From NCBI RefSeq assembly GCF_014189505.1, contig NZ_CP050301.1, forward strand, positions 2,983,501 to 3,047,500: a stretch of DNA of 64,000 bases, given 5' to 3'. Positions 34,646 through 45,142 of this stretch are shown in pieces. A program made the translations under genes and the position numbers. The DNA is from Phyllobacterium sp. 628. Lineage in GTDB: Bacteria > Pseudomonadota > Alphaproteobacteria > Rhizobiales > Rhizobiaceae. Below the pieces are notes generated by a model. The model was given only the letters and a program-made list of their open reading frames with translations, was not told where the DNA came from and ran no database searches. The first letter of the stretch is position 1. Each line of letters begins with the position of its first letter.

Positions 34646-36439
34646 ATGTTCCGTAAATTCAACATCCGCCGTCTCGGTGTTCTATCCATTTTTCTGGCAC
34701 CAAGCCGTCTCAGGGCTTTCGCGCGCGGTAACGAGCTTGGGCTTGTTCTGGCCGCCGCCGTGATTGGCGTTGTCTCGGGTGTCGTGGTAACCGGGATGAG
34801 CCTGATTACCCAGGAAATGCATCAGCTGATTTTCAAAATCGCCGATGGCGAACGGCTGAGTTCCATGAGCACGATGGATCAGGTGGTGGTCTTTACCGCC
34901 CCGCTCGCGGGCGGCGTCCTGCTCGGCATCGTCGCCCTTATATTGGCGCGCTGGCGAAAGCGGCCGATGGTCGATCCGATCGAGGCCAATGCACTGCATG
35001 GCGGGCGGCTTTCGCTCAACGATAGTCTCATCGTGGCGGGTCAGAACATTATTTCCAATGGTTTTGGCGCATCCGTCGGTCTGGAAGCCGGCTATACACA
35101 GCTGGCGTCAGGTCTCGCATCCAAACTTGGCCTATCCCTGCAATTGCGCCGGGCGGAGCTGCGTATATTGATTGGCTGCGGCGCTGCAGGAGCGATTGCC
35201 GCTGCATTCAATGCGCCGTTGACTGGCTCGTTCTATGCGTTCGAGCTGATCATCGGGTCCTATACCATCGTCAGTCTGGCACCTGTTGTCGTCTCTGCAC
35301 TAATCTCTACCATGGTTGCACGCGCCTTGGTCGGCAGTGATTTCACGATCGACGTGGGTAATTTTGGCACCGTCGTGACTGCCGACTACGTACCAGCCCT
35401 ATTGCTCGGGATATTGTGTGCCGGAGCAGGCATCCTGCTGATGAAGGGCGTTTCGTTCGTTGAAGAGCTTACACGCAAAAGCTCGGTGCCTCCCTCCATA
35501 CGGCCTATCATAGGCGGCGCCGTTGTCGGTGGTTTGGCACTGATCTCGCCGCAAGTTCTCTCTGGCGGTCATGGTGCTTTGCATCTCAATCTCGATCATA
35601 CGGCAACGATAGCGTCCCTCCTTGGAATACTCCTGCTCAAATCAACAGCGTCTGCTGTTTCCATCGGCTCGGGGTTTCGCGGCGGCTTGTTCTTCGCCTC
35701 ACTGTTCATGGGCGCATTGCTTGGCAAGATTTTCGCCTATTCAGCCCCATTCATTTTTGCGCATGCAACACTTACCCCAGTTATCTACGCTGTCGTCGGC
35801 ATGAGTTCGCTGGCGGTTGCAGTCATTGGCGGCCCGCTCACCATGACGTTTCTTGCTTTGGAAATAACCGGAGACTTTCCCATCACGGCGCTGGTACTGG
35901 CAGCCGTTATCACCGCTTCCCTTACAGTGCGAAATACATTTGGCTATTCCTTCGCGACATGGCGTTTCCATCTGCGCGGTGAAAGTATCCGTAGTGCCCA
36001 TGATGTGGGTTGGATCCGCAATCTGACGGTTGACCGGCTCATGCGCCGCGATGTGCGCACAGCGTCCATCCACATGAGCATCGCCGATTTCAGGCATGAC
36101 TTTCCGCTTGGTTCCACACAGCGCGTCGTTGTGCTGGATGATACAGAGAAATATGCGGGCATCGTTCTCGTGCCGGAGGTGCATTCCGAAATCGTTGATC
36201 CAACGATACAAGATCAGGGTATCAGCGGCCTTTTGAAATATCCGGGCGATTTCCTGCACCCACAGATGAATGCCAAACAGGCTATGGCAATTTTCGACAA
36301 AACGGAAAGTGAAGCGCTGGCCGTGGTCGATAACCTCATCGAGCGCAAAGTTGTAGGCCTGCTCACTGAAAGCCATACATTGCGCCGCTACAGTGAAGAG
36401 TTGGACCAGCGACGGAGGGAAATATCGGGTGAACTTTGA
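34646..36439 (+). CDS. ClC-family chloride channel/antiporter with CBS domains
   Basis: Inner-membrane chloride channel or Cl-/H+ exchanger, about 597 residues from ATG 34646 (TTG 34634 is an alternative; no clear ribosome site). The gating-glutamate region is GFGASVGLEAGYTQLASG, in place of the more common GREGP. The later GSGFRGGLFFASLFMGALLG is the second anion-binding signature. The C-terminal 140 residues form a CBS pair (DRLMRRDVRTASIHMSIADF ... ALAVVDNLIERKVVGLLTES). Its neighbour encodes another CBS-containing signalling protein. Confidence 0.85.
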   Translation: MFRKFNIRRLGVLSIFLAPSRLRAFARGNELGLVLAAAVIGVVSGVVVTGMSLITQEMHQLIFKIADGERLSSMSTMDQVVVFTAPLAGGVLLGIVALILARWRKRPMVDPIEANALHGGRLSLNDSLIVAGQNIISNGFGASVGLEAGYTQLASGLASKLGLSLQLRRAELRILIGCGAAGAIAAAFNAPLTGSFYAFELIIGSYTIVSLAPVVVSALISTMVARALVGSDFTIDVGNFGTVVTADYVPALLLGILCAGAGILLMKGVSFVEELTRKSSVPPSIRPIIGGAVVGGLALISPQVLSGGHGALHLNLDHTATIASLLGILLLKSTASAVSIGSGFRGGLFFASLFMGALLGKIFAYSAPFIFAHATLTPVIYAVVGMSSLAVAVIGGPLTMTFLALEITGDFPITALVLAAVITASLTVRNTFGYSFATWRFHLRGESIRSAHDVGWIRNLTVDRLMRRDVRTASIHMSIADFRHDFPLGSTQRVVVLDDTEKYAGIVLVPEVHSEIVDPTIQDQGISGLLKYPGDFLHPQMNAKQAMAIFDKTESEALAVVDNLIERKVVGLLTESHTLRRYSEELDQRRREISGEL

Positions 36440-36586
36440 ACGAACGGGTCCGCAAAAACAACTGACTACACGCACCAATTGCGTGACTATCTCAAACTTC
36501 ATAAAACTGTCATCTGGCAGAAACGGAATATTCAAAGGTAATGGCAAAATATCCGGCGGCAATTCGCATTCATGCCGGAGTTCCTC

Positions 36587-38385
36587 ATGTCATTCCAACC
36601 CGCCGAAATGCTGGTTTTACGTCGATTTGGTGACGATCAGCTCGTGACACTCGCCAAGCTCGCCATCGAAACCGCATTCCAGCCCATTGTCGAGGCAGCA
36701 ACCGGGGCGACATTTGGTTATGAATCGCTGATGCGGGGTTTCGACCGGCTGGGATTTGGCTCACCCCCGAGCTTCTGGACAAGGCCCACGACGTTGGTCA
36801 GCTCGCCGAGCTGGAACAGATGATCAACAACCGGGCCTTTGCGGGCTTTTCCGTCCTGCCCGGCTTTGCCCACCGGATGCTTTTCATCAACATTGATGCA
36901 CGCCTGATCAGTCTTGGCAGTGATTTTATCGAACGTCTGGCCTTCAATCTGACCAAAGCCAACATACGCCCCTCCTCGATCTGCTTCGAACTTTCCGAGC
37001 GTTTTGACAATACCAAGGACCCTGCCTTTGCCGCGCTGATCAAAAAATTGCGCCATACGGGATTCAAGCTTGCTATTGATGATTTCGGCGTCGGCTTCAA
37101 CGGCCTGAAGCTCCTGTGCGACTATCCGACGGATTACGTCAAAGTCGACCGGCATTTCATCTCCGCACTTGATGCAAGCCCGCGCAAACGTCACATCGTC
37201 AAACAGATCGTGCAAATGGCGCACATGCTTGGCGCGCGCGTCATCGCTGAAGGCGTGGAAACGGAAGCCGAGTTTATCATATGCCGGGATCTCGGCTGCG
37301 ACCTTGTCCAAGGCTATTACATTGCCCGCCCGACAACCAATGCCGGAGAACTGCAGGACGCCTATCCGCATCTCGAACATGCAGGAACAGGCCGCAGACA
37401 AACGACGACACTCGACAGCATCCTGATCCGCGCGCAGGTGCAGCGCCTGCCCGCCGTGCGCGAGAATGACGATCTCGACAATGTCTTTGAGCTCTTTCGC
37501 AAGAACCCGCAACAGAGCTTTTTCCCGGTTTTAAGCGCCAATGACGAGCCTCGCGGGGTCCTGCACGAATATCACGTCAAAGCGATGATCTATCATCCCT
37601 TCGGGCGGGATTTGCTCAAGAACCGGATATACCAGCGCGGCATATCTCACTTCGTCACCGGAACACCAATAGCTGACCTTGATACGCCAGCCGAACAAAT
37701 GCTGAAGATCTTTGCCGGGATCGACGGCAGCGATTGTGTGATCCTGACAGAAAACCTGCGTTATGCCGGGGTTTTATCCGCTTCATCGCTGCTGAAAATT
37801 ATCAACGAAAAACAGCTCAAGACTGCGCAGGATCAGAACCCGTTGACCGGCCTTCCCGGCAACCGGTCCATTCGCGACTATGTTCAGGATGCGATGCGGG
37901 ACGGTTCATCCGCACGTTTCTTCTGCTATTGCGATTTCGACAATTTCAAACCGTTCAATGACAATTATGGATTTCAGAAAGGCGATCTGGCTATTGGTCT
38001 TTTTGCCTCCCTGCTCCGGCACCATTTTGTTGGCGAAGATAAATTCCTCGGTCATGTTGGCGGAGACGATTTTTTCATTGGCGTTACGGGTGGCAGCCGC
38101 GCCGATATTGAAGAACGCTTGACCGTGCTGCTCAACGATTTCCAGAGCAATGTGCTTGATCTTTATACACCGGAGGACCGCGCCGCCGGGGCCATTCGCG
38201 CCCACGACCGTTCCGGCGGTGAACGCCACTTTCCCTTGATGCGCTGCAGCATCGCCGTTCTCGAAATCGACGAGGGCAATATGCATGCGGACGTCAACAA
38301 GGTCAGCGCCAATATTGCCACGATCAAGGCGACGGCTAAAGCCAACCCAACCGGGCTGGTGTTCAGCGGATTGAAAGAGATTTGA
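36587..38385 (+). pseudogene. EAL-CBS-GGDEF cyclic-di-GMP protein, one-base frameshift
   Basis: About 599 residues when joined; start ATG 36587 with GGAG at 36577-36580. The first frame carries TAFQPIVEAATGATFGYESL and then shifts at CCCCC (36764-36768); with one more C it reads GSPPELLDKAHDVGQLAELE and runs into the second frame. The EAL residues DDFGVGFNGLKLL, DYVKVDRHFI and VQGYYIARP are intact, so phosphodiesterase activity is plausible. A CBS pair follows, then a GGDEF domain whose motif is GGDDF. As written, the first product stops at residue 79 and loses most of the EAL domain. Confidence 0.8.
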
Positions 38386-39245
38386 TCAACCCGTTGACGG
38401 GAAATTCCTGACATTGGACAGGATTTCCTTGGACAGTGCGGAAATCAGTTCCTGGTCTGCGCCCTTGCGCGGCACCAGAACAAATTCAACATCCTCGAGC
38501 TGGGGGAGCCGTCCCGCAGGAATTTCCAGCAATCCGGCAGGCACCATGCTTCGTGGCTGAACCAGCACACCCATGCCTGCCCGTGCAGCGGCGATCAGAC
38601 CGCTGAGGCTGCTGCAGGTGCATACGATCCGCCATGGTATCTGGTGTTTCTCCAGGGTTTCCAGCGCGACGCGGCGGGTGATGCTTGGTGGCGGGAAAGC
38701 GATCAAGGGCAACGCCTTGTGTTTTCCGGTAATACGCCCGGGATCGCGCGCCAGCCAGACCAGAGGCTCGCGATAAACAAGCTCGCCGCGCGCATCCCCA
38801 AGCCTGCGCTTGGCCAGAACCAGATCGATTTCGCCGCGATCCTGCATTTCATAGAGAACGCCACTCAGCGCAACAGTCAATTCGAGATCAACCGAAGGGT
38901 GCGCGCGGCCAAAATCCTCAAGCACATCCGGTAGGCGGCTTGTGACAAAATCCTCCGATACACCGAGACGCAAGTGCCCGCGCAAACTATTCTCGGCAAA
39001 CAGCGCCTGAACCTCGCCATTGATCGTCAGCATGGTACGCGCATGGGCGAGAAGCGCCTCCCCTCGGCGGTCAGGGAAAGCCGGTGGGTATCCCGTTGAA
39101 CCAGGCTACGCCCCAGTTGGGCTTCAAGCCGCTGGATGTGCTGGCTGACCGTCGATTGGCCAAGGCCAAGCTTTTTCGCCGCCAGCGAAAAGCTGCCCAT
39201 TTGTTCAAGAGCGACGAAACTGCGCAATTGCATCAGGTCTAGCAT
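38386..39245 (-). pseudogene. LysR-family regulator, one-base frameshift
   Basis: About 286 residues when joined. The N-terminal helix-turn-helix (GSFSLAAKKLGLGQSTVSQH) is in one frame, and the effector domain (RGHLRLGVSEDFVTSRLPDV) is in the other. The join should read LTAEGEALLAHARTML; one G is missing from a run of four (CCCC at 39060-39063 on the plus strand). Divergent from the BASS transporter at 39339, its probable target; twin LysR-type boxes lie between. Confidence 0.8.
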
Positions 39246-39250
39246 ATGTC

Positions 39251-39297
39251 ATCCTGAAACATGATAAGTGTTATTTCTTGCATCCTGTATCATGATA
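39251..39297. promoter_or_regulatory. Twin LysR-type boxes (T-N11-A), 31 bp apart
   Basis: ATCCTGAAACATGATA (39251-39266) and ATCCTGTATCATGATA (39282-39297) differ at two positions and start exactly 31 bases apart, close to three helical turns. Each is an imperfect dyad of form ATCNTG-N3-CANGAT containing T-N11-A, the LysR signature. They fill the 93-base gap between the LysR gene and the BASS transporter. Confidence 0.7.
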
Positions 39298-39338
39298 GAT
39301 GATGTTACGGCAAATCTATCGTTCTGGAATGAATAGCC

Positions 39339-40373
39339 ATGTCCCGTTTTCTACCTGACAATTTCACCCTGATGCTCGTTGCAACCGTGGTGTTTGCCTC
39401 GTTCTTTCCCGTAGGCGGTGACGCCGCTGATTATTTCGGCATGGCAACAAAGGTGGCGATCGGTCTGCTGTTTTTCCTGCATGGCGCACGTTTGTCGCGG
39501 GATGTGGTGATTGCTGGTTTCCTGCATTGGAAATTACACCTCACCATCCTTGCGGCCACGTTCGTCCTGTTCCCCATTCTCGGACTCGGTGCAGGCTTCC
39601 TCGTTCCTGCCATTCTCCCACCGGCTTTTTATACGGGCATCCTGTTTCTCTGTGTCCTGCCATCAACCGTGCAGTCATCCATCGCGTTCACTTCGATCGC
39701 CGGGGGCAATGTTCCGGCAGCAATCTGTTCAGCTTCAGCATCCAACATTTTCGGCATGTTCCTGACACCGCTGCTCGCAGGATTGCTGTTCTCTGCCAGC
39801 GGGCACGCCAGTTTCTCGCTTGACGCATTGCAATCCATCCTGCTGCAATTGCTCGCCCCCTTCATTTTGGGCCAGGTTTTACAGCCATGGATCGGTGATT
39901 TTATCCGCAGCAAGAAGAAGATCCTGATGCCGGTCGATCGCGGTTCGATCCTGATGGTTGTCTATCTGGCCTTCAGCGATTCCGTGAATGAAGGTTTGTG
40001 GCGCACCACATCGCTGCGTGATCTCGCCGTTGTTATCGCCGTCAACATCGTCCTGCTCGCACTGGTATTGGTCATCACGATGTTTGGCAGTCGCTGGGCC
40101 GGTTTTTCCCGCGAAGACGAGATTGCCATTACTTTCTGTGGTTCAAAGAAGAGCCTCGCCAGCGGCGTACCAATCGCCACGGTGATCTTTGCCGGGCAAA
40201 ATATCGGCAGTATCGTTTTGCCGCTGATGCTGTTTCATCAGATACAGCTGATGGCCTGCGCTGTTATCGCCAAAAGATATGCGGATGCCAATGCCAGAAA
40301 CAAGGCTGCCGCAGCTCAGATTGAAACGTCACCGGCCACCAAAAGTAAGACAGCAGCTGAAGTGACAGGTTAA
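39339..40373 (+). CDS. Bile acid:sodium symporter (BASS)-family transporter, YfeH-like
   Basis: Inner-membrane transporter, 344 residues, about ten helices. The pattern KVAIGLLFFLHGARLSRDVV, then LCVLPSTVQSSIAFTSIAGG and TFCGSKKSLASGVPIA is characteristic of the YfeH/PSE subgroup. These are thought to carry organic anions with Na+; substrate unknown. The Ala/Lys-rich C-terminal tail is cytoplasmic. Divergent from the LysR gene. Confidence 0.85.
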   Translation: MSRFLPDNFTLMLVATVVFASFFPVGGDAADYFGMATKVAIGLLFFLHGARLSRDVVIAGFLHWKLHLTILAATFVLFPILGLGAGFLVPAILPPAFYTGILFLCVLPSTVQSSIAFTSIAGGNVPAAICSASASNIFGMFLTPLLAGLLFSASGHASFSLDALQSILLQLLAPFILGQVLQPWIGDFIRSKKKILMPVDRGSILMVVYLAFSDSVNEGLWRTTSLRDLAVVIAVNIVLLALVLVITMFGSRWAGFSREDEIAITFCGSKKSLASGVPIATVIFAGQNIGSIVLPLMLFHQIQLMACAVIAKRYADANARNKAAAAQIETSPATKSKTAAEVTG

Positions 40374-41520
40374 CCTGCCCGTACTATGAGGCTTGGATCG
40401 GCAAAGACATATCCAAGCCAGATACCGCGAACAGTGCGGGCAGCCACTATGAGCCATATCGCGGCCAAGGCCAGAACCAGCACATTCGCGAATAGCGCAA
40501 GGCTGGTCACGGGAAAAATGTGGCTCAAACGCAGGGTGGCGACGGCATAAACGCCCAATGGGAACGTATACCCCCACCAGCCAAGATTGAATGGCACACC
40601 ATTGCGAAAATACCGGATCGTGATCATGGTGGCCATGGCGAGCCACCACAGACCATATCCCCACAAAGAATACCGGCGAGCAGGCTCGCTCCTGAGATCG
40701 CATTGGCCAACAGGCCCAGCCCGTGCTCTGTGAGAACATCAGTTGCATTGGCGCTCAAGACAAACATCCCAAGCGCACCGGTTCCAATCGGTCCCAGAGC
40801 CAGCCAGCTCGACGCAGCCATGCTGGCTGTTGGCAGTTTGTGGAGGATCAGACGCAGGAACAGCACGACAAGAATGCCCATAGCCAGCGGCACCGACAAA
40901 GCCCACAGAACATAACTCGCCAGCAGCACCGTAAGCTGGCTGGGTGTATCCGCGATATGCGGCAATAATAGCCCGCCACTGACAGCAGCCACCTCTGCGG
41001 CCACGACAGGCAGAAGCCATACGGAGGTCATCTGCTCCATGGAGTGCGATTGCCGTGTGAACATGAGGAAAGGCACGGCAAGACCCAAACCAACGGCCAA
41101 CGCTACATCAATCCACCAAAGGCCAGAGGCGATAGCAATGGCGGCGTTTCCAAAATGGGGAATACCGAAAATCAGAAATCCGTTGAGGATGGTCGCCAAT
41201 CCCATGGGAATGCAGCCAAAAAACATCGACATAACCGGGTGTTCGAATACCAGTTTTGCTTCGTGCGGGTATGCCAGCCATCTTACGGCATAGATCACGC
41301 TGCACGCGGAAAAGAACACGATATTCAGCGCCCACAGCGCCTCGCCAGCCGTGAATATCATGAGATGTTCAGGAAACTGCCCAAGAGCAACGGACACAAT
41401 ACCGGTGCCCATTGTTGCCGCAAACCAGTTAGGGGTGAATTGGCGAATAATGTTGCGACTAGTTTTGCTTTGGATTGTTGTGCGGGGAACGGACCGGCTG
41501 GACGTATCGAGCGTCGTCAT
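40370..41520 (-). pseudogene. TDT-family (TehA/Mae1/SSU1-like) transporter, one-base frameshift
   Basis: About 383 residues when joined. The first frame from ATG 41520 includes NWFAATMGTGIVSVALG, FGCIPMGLATILNGFLIFG and GLWWIDVALAVGLGLAVP; the second ends SHIFPVTSLALFANVLVLAL. The join should read LLAGILLWGYGLWWL; one T is missing (AAA at 40665-40667 on the plus strand). The TDT family exports or imports tellurite, C4-dicarboxylates or sulfite. The upstream LysR gene on the same strand is the probable regulator. Confidence 0.8.
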
Positions 41521-41625
41521 GATTTGATCTCTATATGGTTGTTGAGATCACACTAGCAAAACCCTACTCATCATCTCCAACGCATAAATAATGTTAAACC
41601 ATTCGACAAAATCGAATGATTTAAT

Positions 41626-42510
41626 TCAAGCACGCTCACTAACCAGCGAAACAAAAGCTTCCGCCGCCTTGCTGTAATACCGCTCACGGTGATGCAACAG
41701 ATGAAACGGGCGCGCGGCAGCAGGATAAGTAACTTCCCGCAGGAGCTTGGCACGCAATCGCGATGACGCGACGCTGCGGGAAATGAGCGTTGCACCGACC
41801 CCCGCTTCAACAGCACCGATCACCGCTTCGTTGCCAGGCAATACCATTGCAACGTCGAGCATCGACACATCCATGCCAACAGATGCAAGCAAATGTTCAA
41901 ACGCCGAGCGCGTACCGGACCCCTTCTCGCGCAGAACCCATGCAACATTGGTAAAGTCTTTGGGTTCGACAACCCGGTGAACGGCCCATGGCTGCCCGGC
42001 TCCAACGATAATGACCATATCATCCGCTGCGATGATTTTGCTGGTCATCAGCGGGTGTTCGACATTGCCTTCCACCAGCCCGATCTCTGTCGCTCCGGCT
42101 TCGACGGCGGTGGCAACCTGCTCCGTGTTACCGATATGAATATCCAGCGCGATACCGGGATAACGCTTTCGATAGGCGGCCAGTCTTTCCGGCAGCCAAT
42201 ATCCCGCGATGGTCTGGCTTGCCATGATGGAGAGTTCACCGCGCATCAATCCTACGAGATCCGCCAGCGCCGTTTCGGCTGCCTTTGCCCGCGCGACAAC
42301 GGCCTGAGCTTCCTTCAGAAAGACCTTCCCGGTCTGGTTCAAAACAATGGAGCGCCCTATCCGGTCAAAGAGTGCTACCCCATGTCTGGTTTCCAGCGCT
42401 GTTACCGCGGCACTAACTGCCGATTGCGTCATGTTGAGAGCCGTGGCAGCTTGCGTAATATGATTACGTTCGGCAACGGCGATAAAGATACGTAACTGAT
42501 CAAGCGTCAT
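41626..42510 (-). CDS. LysR-family regulator (CysL/YeiE-like)
   Basis: 294 residues; helix-turn-helix NHITQAATALNMTQSAVSAA, effector domain with GELSIMASQTIAGYWLPERL and WVLREKGSGTRSAFEHLLAS. The last motif is typical of the CysL/YeiE branch, some members of which respond to sulfite. That, with the adjacent TDT transporter, makes sulfite or sulfur-compound export a reasonable guess for the pair (inference). Confidence 0.83.
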   Translation of the reverse strand: MTLDQLRIFIAVAERNHITQAATALNMTQSAVSAAVTALETRHGVALFDRIGRSIVLNQTGKVFLKEAQAVVARAKAAETALADLVGLMRGELSIMASQTIAGYWLPERLAAYRKRYPGIALDIHIGNTEQVATAVEAGATEIGLVEGNVEHPLMTSKIIAADDMVIIVGAGQPWAVHRVVEPKDFTNVAWVLREKGSGTRSAFEHLLASVGMDVSMLDVAMVLPGNEAVIGAVEAGVGATLISRSVASSRLRAKLLREVTYPAAARPFHLLHHRERYYSKAAEAFVSLVSERA

Positions 42511-42658
42511 GTCGAGTCTCTGAAAACTTGCCTACCGGTGTAGCCACACCACCTTATACACATTGCAGATTGCGTTTTTCGCCACATTAACGGCACCGCA
42601 ATGAATATCCGTTACAACGAAGCTTTTAAGTTTATTCATTCATATTTTGAGACCGATA

Positions 42659-45037
42659 ATGTTGGAAATTTATAATCACATCGTGAGCAACCACGATTTA
42701 GGTTCGCTTTTCATTGCAGTCATGATCTGTGTGGTTGCCTCCCTTGCTGCCATCAAGATTTTTTATCAGATTAAGCTCGCCGGCGAACAAGCGCGCCGGC
42801 TGCGATTACTCATAACCACCATTTCGGGTGGTTTGGGTGTCTGGGCGACCCATTTCATTACCGTTCTGATGTATGGGAACGACAATCTCAATGAATACGG
42901 AACCTCGCGGCTGCTTATTTCCATGGCGGCGGCGATTTTTCTGGTGGGTATCGGAATGGCCGCTTCATTACCCGCACGCGGACTGCGCTCTGTATTTTTG
43001 GGCGGAGGCATTATCGGCGCCAGTGTGGCTGCAATGCACTACACCGGCATTACCCGTCTCGATGCTCAAGACCAGCCTGCGCGGGATGCGTTATTGATAG
43101 CCGTTTCACTGGTGGTTGGCGTCGGTTTCGGTGCAATGGTTTATTGCATGACATCAGTGCGCTGGAAACGCGCCAACTTTTTGATTGGCGTCTCATTGCT
43201 TGTCGCGGTTGTCGCCAGCCACCGCCTTATAGCGATGGGAGCACCTGCTATACTTTCGCCTTCCGCTCTGTCGGTGCTGAACAGTGTGGTGCCCCCGGCG
43301 GCGGTTATCATGACTGTCATGCTGCTCAGCCTGTTCATCCTCACCGTTGCGATTCTCAGTCTATGGTCTGACCTGCGCAACCGGCGTCAGGAAAATCTTG
43401 AAATCGAGCGGATGAGAGGCTTGGCTAATGTAGCGACTGAGGGATTGGTGATTTGTGATGGTACCAACATCCTGACCGCAAATGACAGCTTCCTCGTTTT
43501 GAGCGGGCATGAAGGCAGTCCGTACAGCGATATCCGCATTGACCAGATTTTCAAAGACCCTGTACACAGCGAGGACTTTGCCCAGAACCATGCAGGGATT
43601 TTTGAAACACTCCTGCTTCCGCGCGAGGGCTGCCCCATTCCAGTCGAGATTGTCCTGAAAACCATCGACTTTGTAGGGCACAGCAGCAAAGCTATTGCGG
43701 TGCGGGATTTGCGGGATCGCGATACGGCCGCAGCGAGCATTCATCACCTTGCTCACCACGACGCACTGACCGGCCTCCCCAATCGCCGCAGCTTCACCAA
43801 CAAACTCCGTCAGGACATCGCAGCACTCGACATTGAGTCAGGCCATTGTCTTGCCCTGCTATATCTCGATCTTGATCGTTTCAAGGAAGTGAACGATCTT
43901 TTCGGACATGCGGCGGGTGACACAATGCTGCAAAAGATTGCCAAACATGCCGGCAGCGTCCTCAGCAACAATCAGATGCTGGCGCGTTTGGGCGGCGATG
44001 AATTCGCGATCATTGCTCCTGATCTGATTGATCCAATGGCTGCCAGTCTTGTTGCCCAGAACGTCATAGATTTGCTGCAGACTGAGAATGAGACTGCAGA
44101 CAGTGGCGGCTTCATTTCCATGAGTATCGGTATAGCTATCTATCCCAATGACGCCACAAGTGAAGAGGCACTGCTTGTGCATGCAGACACCGCCCTCCAC
44201 CGCGCCAAGACGGAAGGGCGTGGCGGTTACCGCTTTTTCGAGGCAGCCATGGGAGCAGCGGCAAACGAGCGCCGGAAGATTGAACACGAACTTCGGCATG
44301 CCATTGCCAAGCGTCAGTTAAGCCTGGTTTACCAGCCGCAGAAAGCGTTGAGCGATGGTGAGATTGTTGGCTTCGAAGCGCTTTTGCGTTGGCATCATCC
44401 GGATCGGGGAGAAATCTCGCCTGCCCTATTCATTCCTATTGCCGAAGAGAACGGCAGTATCGGGCAGATCGGGGAGTGGGTCTTGCGCCAAGCCTGTTTG
44501 ACAGCTGCCGCATGGAAAAAGCCGTTGATCATCGCGGTCAATGTTTCTGCAGTCCAGCTTCGCGACCCGACATTTGCCGGTAATGTGCAAAACATCCTGA
44601 TGGAAACGGGCTTACCCCCGGCGCATCTCGAACTGGAGATTACCGAAACGGCCCTGATAAAAGACCGCGCCAGCGCGTTGCAGACACTTCGCAAACTGAA
44701 GGCACTTGGTGTTAAAATCGCAATGGATGATTTTGGAACAGGGTACTCATCCCTTTCCAATCTTCGTTCTTTTCCCTTCGACAAAATCAAGATCGATAAA
44801 TCCTTCGTCAAATCCGTTAATAAGAACAAGCAATCTGCGACTATCGTGAAGGCGGTGATTGGCCTCGGAAATGGTCTCGGCTTACCGGTGTTGGCGGAAG
44901 GCATCGAAACCCGGGAAGAGATGGAATTCCTCACACGGGAGCTTTGTCAGGGCGGACAGGGCAATTATCTGGGGCGGCCAGCCAGAATTGAGCAGTTCAA
45001 CCTTGAAACCGGCTCTTCCAAGACAACTGGTCACTGA
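42659..45037 (+). CDS. MHYT-GGDEF-EAL cyclic-di-GMP signalling protein
   Basis: 792 residues from ATG 42659. The N-terminal seven-helix MHYT sensor has the signatures WATHFITVLMY, AAMHYTGI and ASHRLIAMGAP, proposed to bind copper and sense O2, CO or NO. A PAS-like segment precedes the GGDEF domain (LARLGGDEFAI, intact) and the EAL domain (FEALLRWHHPDRG, DDFGTGYSSLSNLRSFPFDK). Both catalytic motifs look functional, so it may both make and degrade c-di-GMP. Membrane-bound. Converges on acvB. Confidence 0.9.
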   Translation: MLEIYNHIVSNHDLGSLFIAVMICVVASLAAIKIFYQIKLAGEQARRLRLLITTISGGLGVWATHFITVLMYGNDNLNEYGTSRLLISMAAAIFLVGIGMAASLPARGLRSVFLGGGIIGASVAAMHYTGITRLDAQDQPARDALLIAVSLVVGVGFGAMVYCMTSVRWKRANFLIGVSLLVAVVASHRLIAMGAPAILSPSALSVLNSVVPPAAVIMTVMLLSLFILTVAILSLWSDLRNRRQENLEIERMRGLANVATEGLVICDGTNILTANDSFLVLSGHEGSPYSDIRIDQIFKDPVHSEDFAQNHAGIFETLLLPREGCPIPVEIVLKTIDFVGHSSKAIAVRDLRDRDTAAASIHHLAHHDALTGLPNRRSFTNKLRQDIAALDIESGHCLALLYLDLDRFKEVNDLFGHAAGDTMLQKIAKHAGSVLSNNQMLARLGGDEFAIIAPDLIDPMAASLVAQNVIDLLQTENETADSGGFISMSIGIAIYPNDATSEEALLVHADTALHRAKTEGRGGYRFFEAAMGAAANERRKIEHELRHAIAKRQLSLVYQPQKALSDGEIVGFEALLRWHHPDRGEISPALFIPIAEENGSIGQIGEWVLRQACLTAAAWKKPLIIAVNVSAVQLRDPTFAGNVQNILMETGLPPAHLELEITETALIKDRASALQTLRKLKALGVKIAMDDFGTGYSSLSNLRSFPFDKIKIDKSFVKSVNKNKQSATIVKAVIGLGNGLGLPVLAEGIETREEMEFLTRELCQGGQGNYLGRPARIEQFNLETGSSKTTGH

Positions 45038-45093
45038 CCGGAGTTTGCGTGATTGCTCTTGCAATTGAACACGCGTGCACTGGGCACGAAAAA

Positions 45094-45120
45094 GGCCGCC
45101 ATGTTTACCGTGGCGACCAT
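45094..45120 (-). terminator. Terminator after acvB
   Basis: Read on the minus strand, GGTCGCCACG pairs with CATGGCGGCC with internal mismatch or wobble positions, followed by TTTTT (45089-45093). It lies 24 bases beyond the acvB stop. Confidence 0.6.
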
Positions 45121-45142
45121 ATTCCTTCACAGCGCTACCCCG

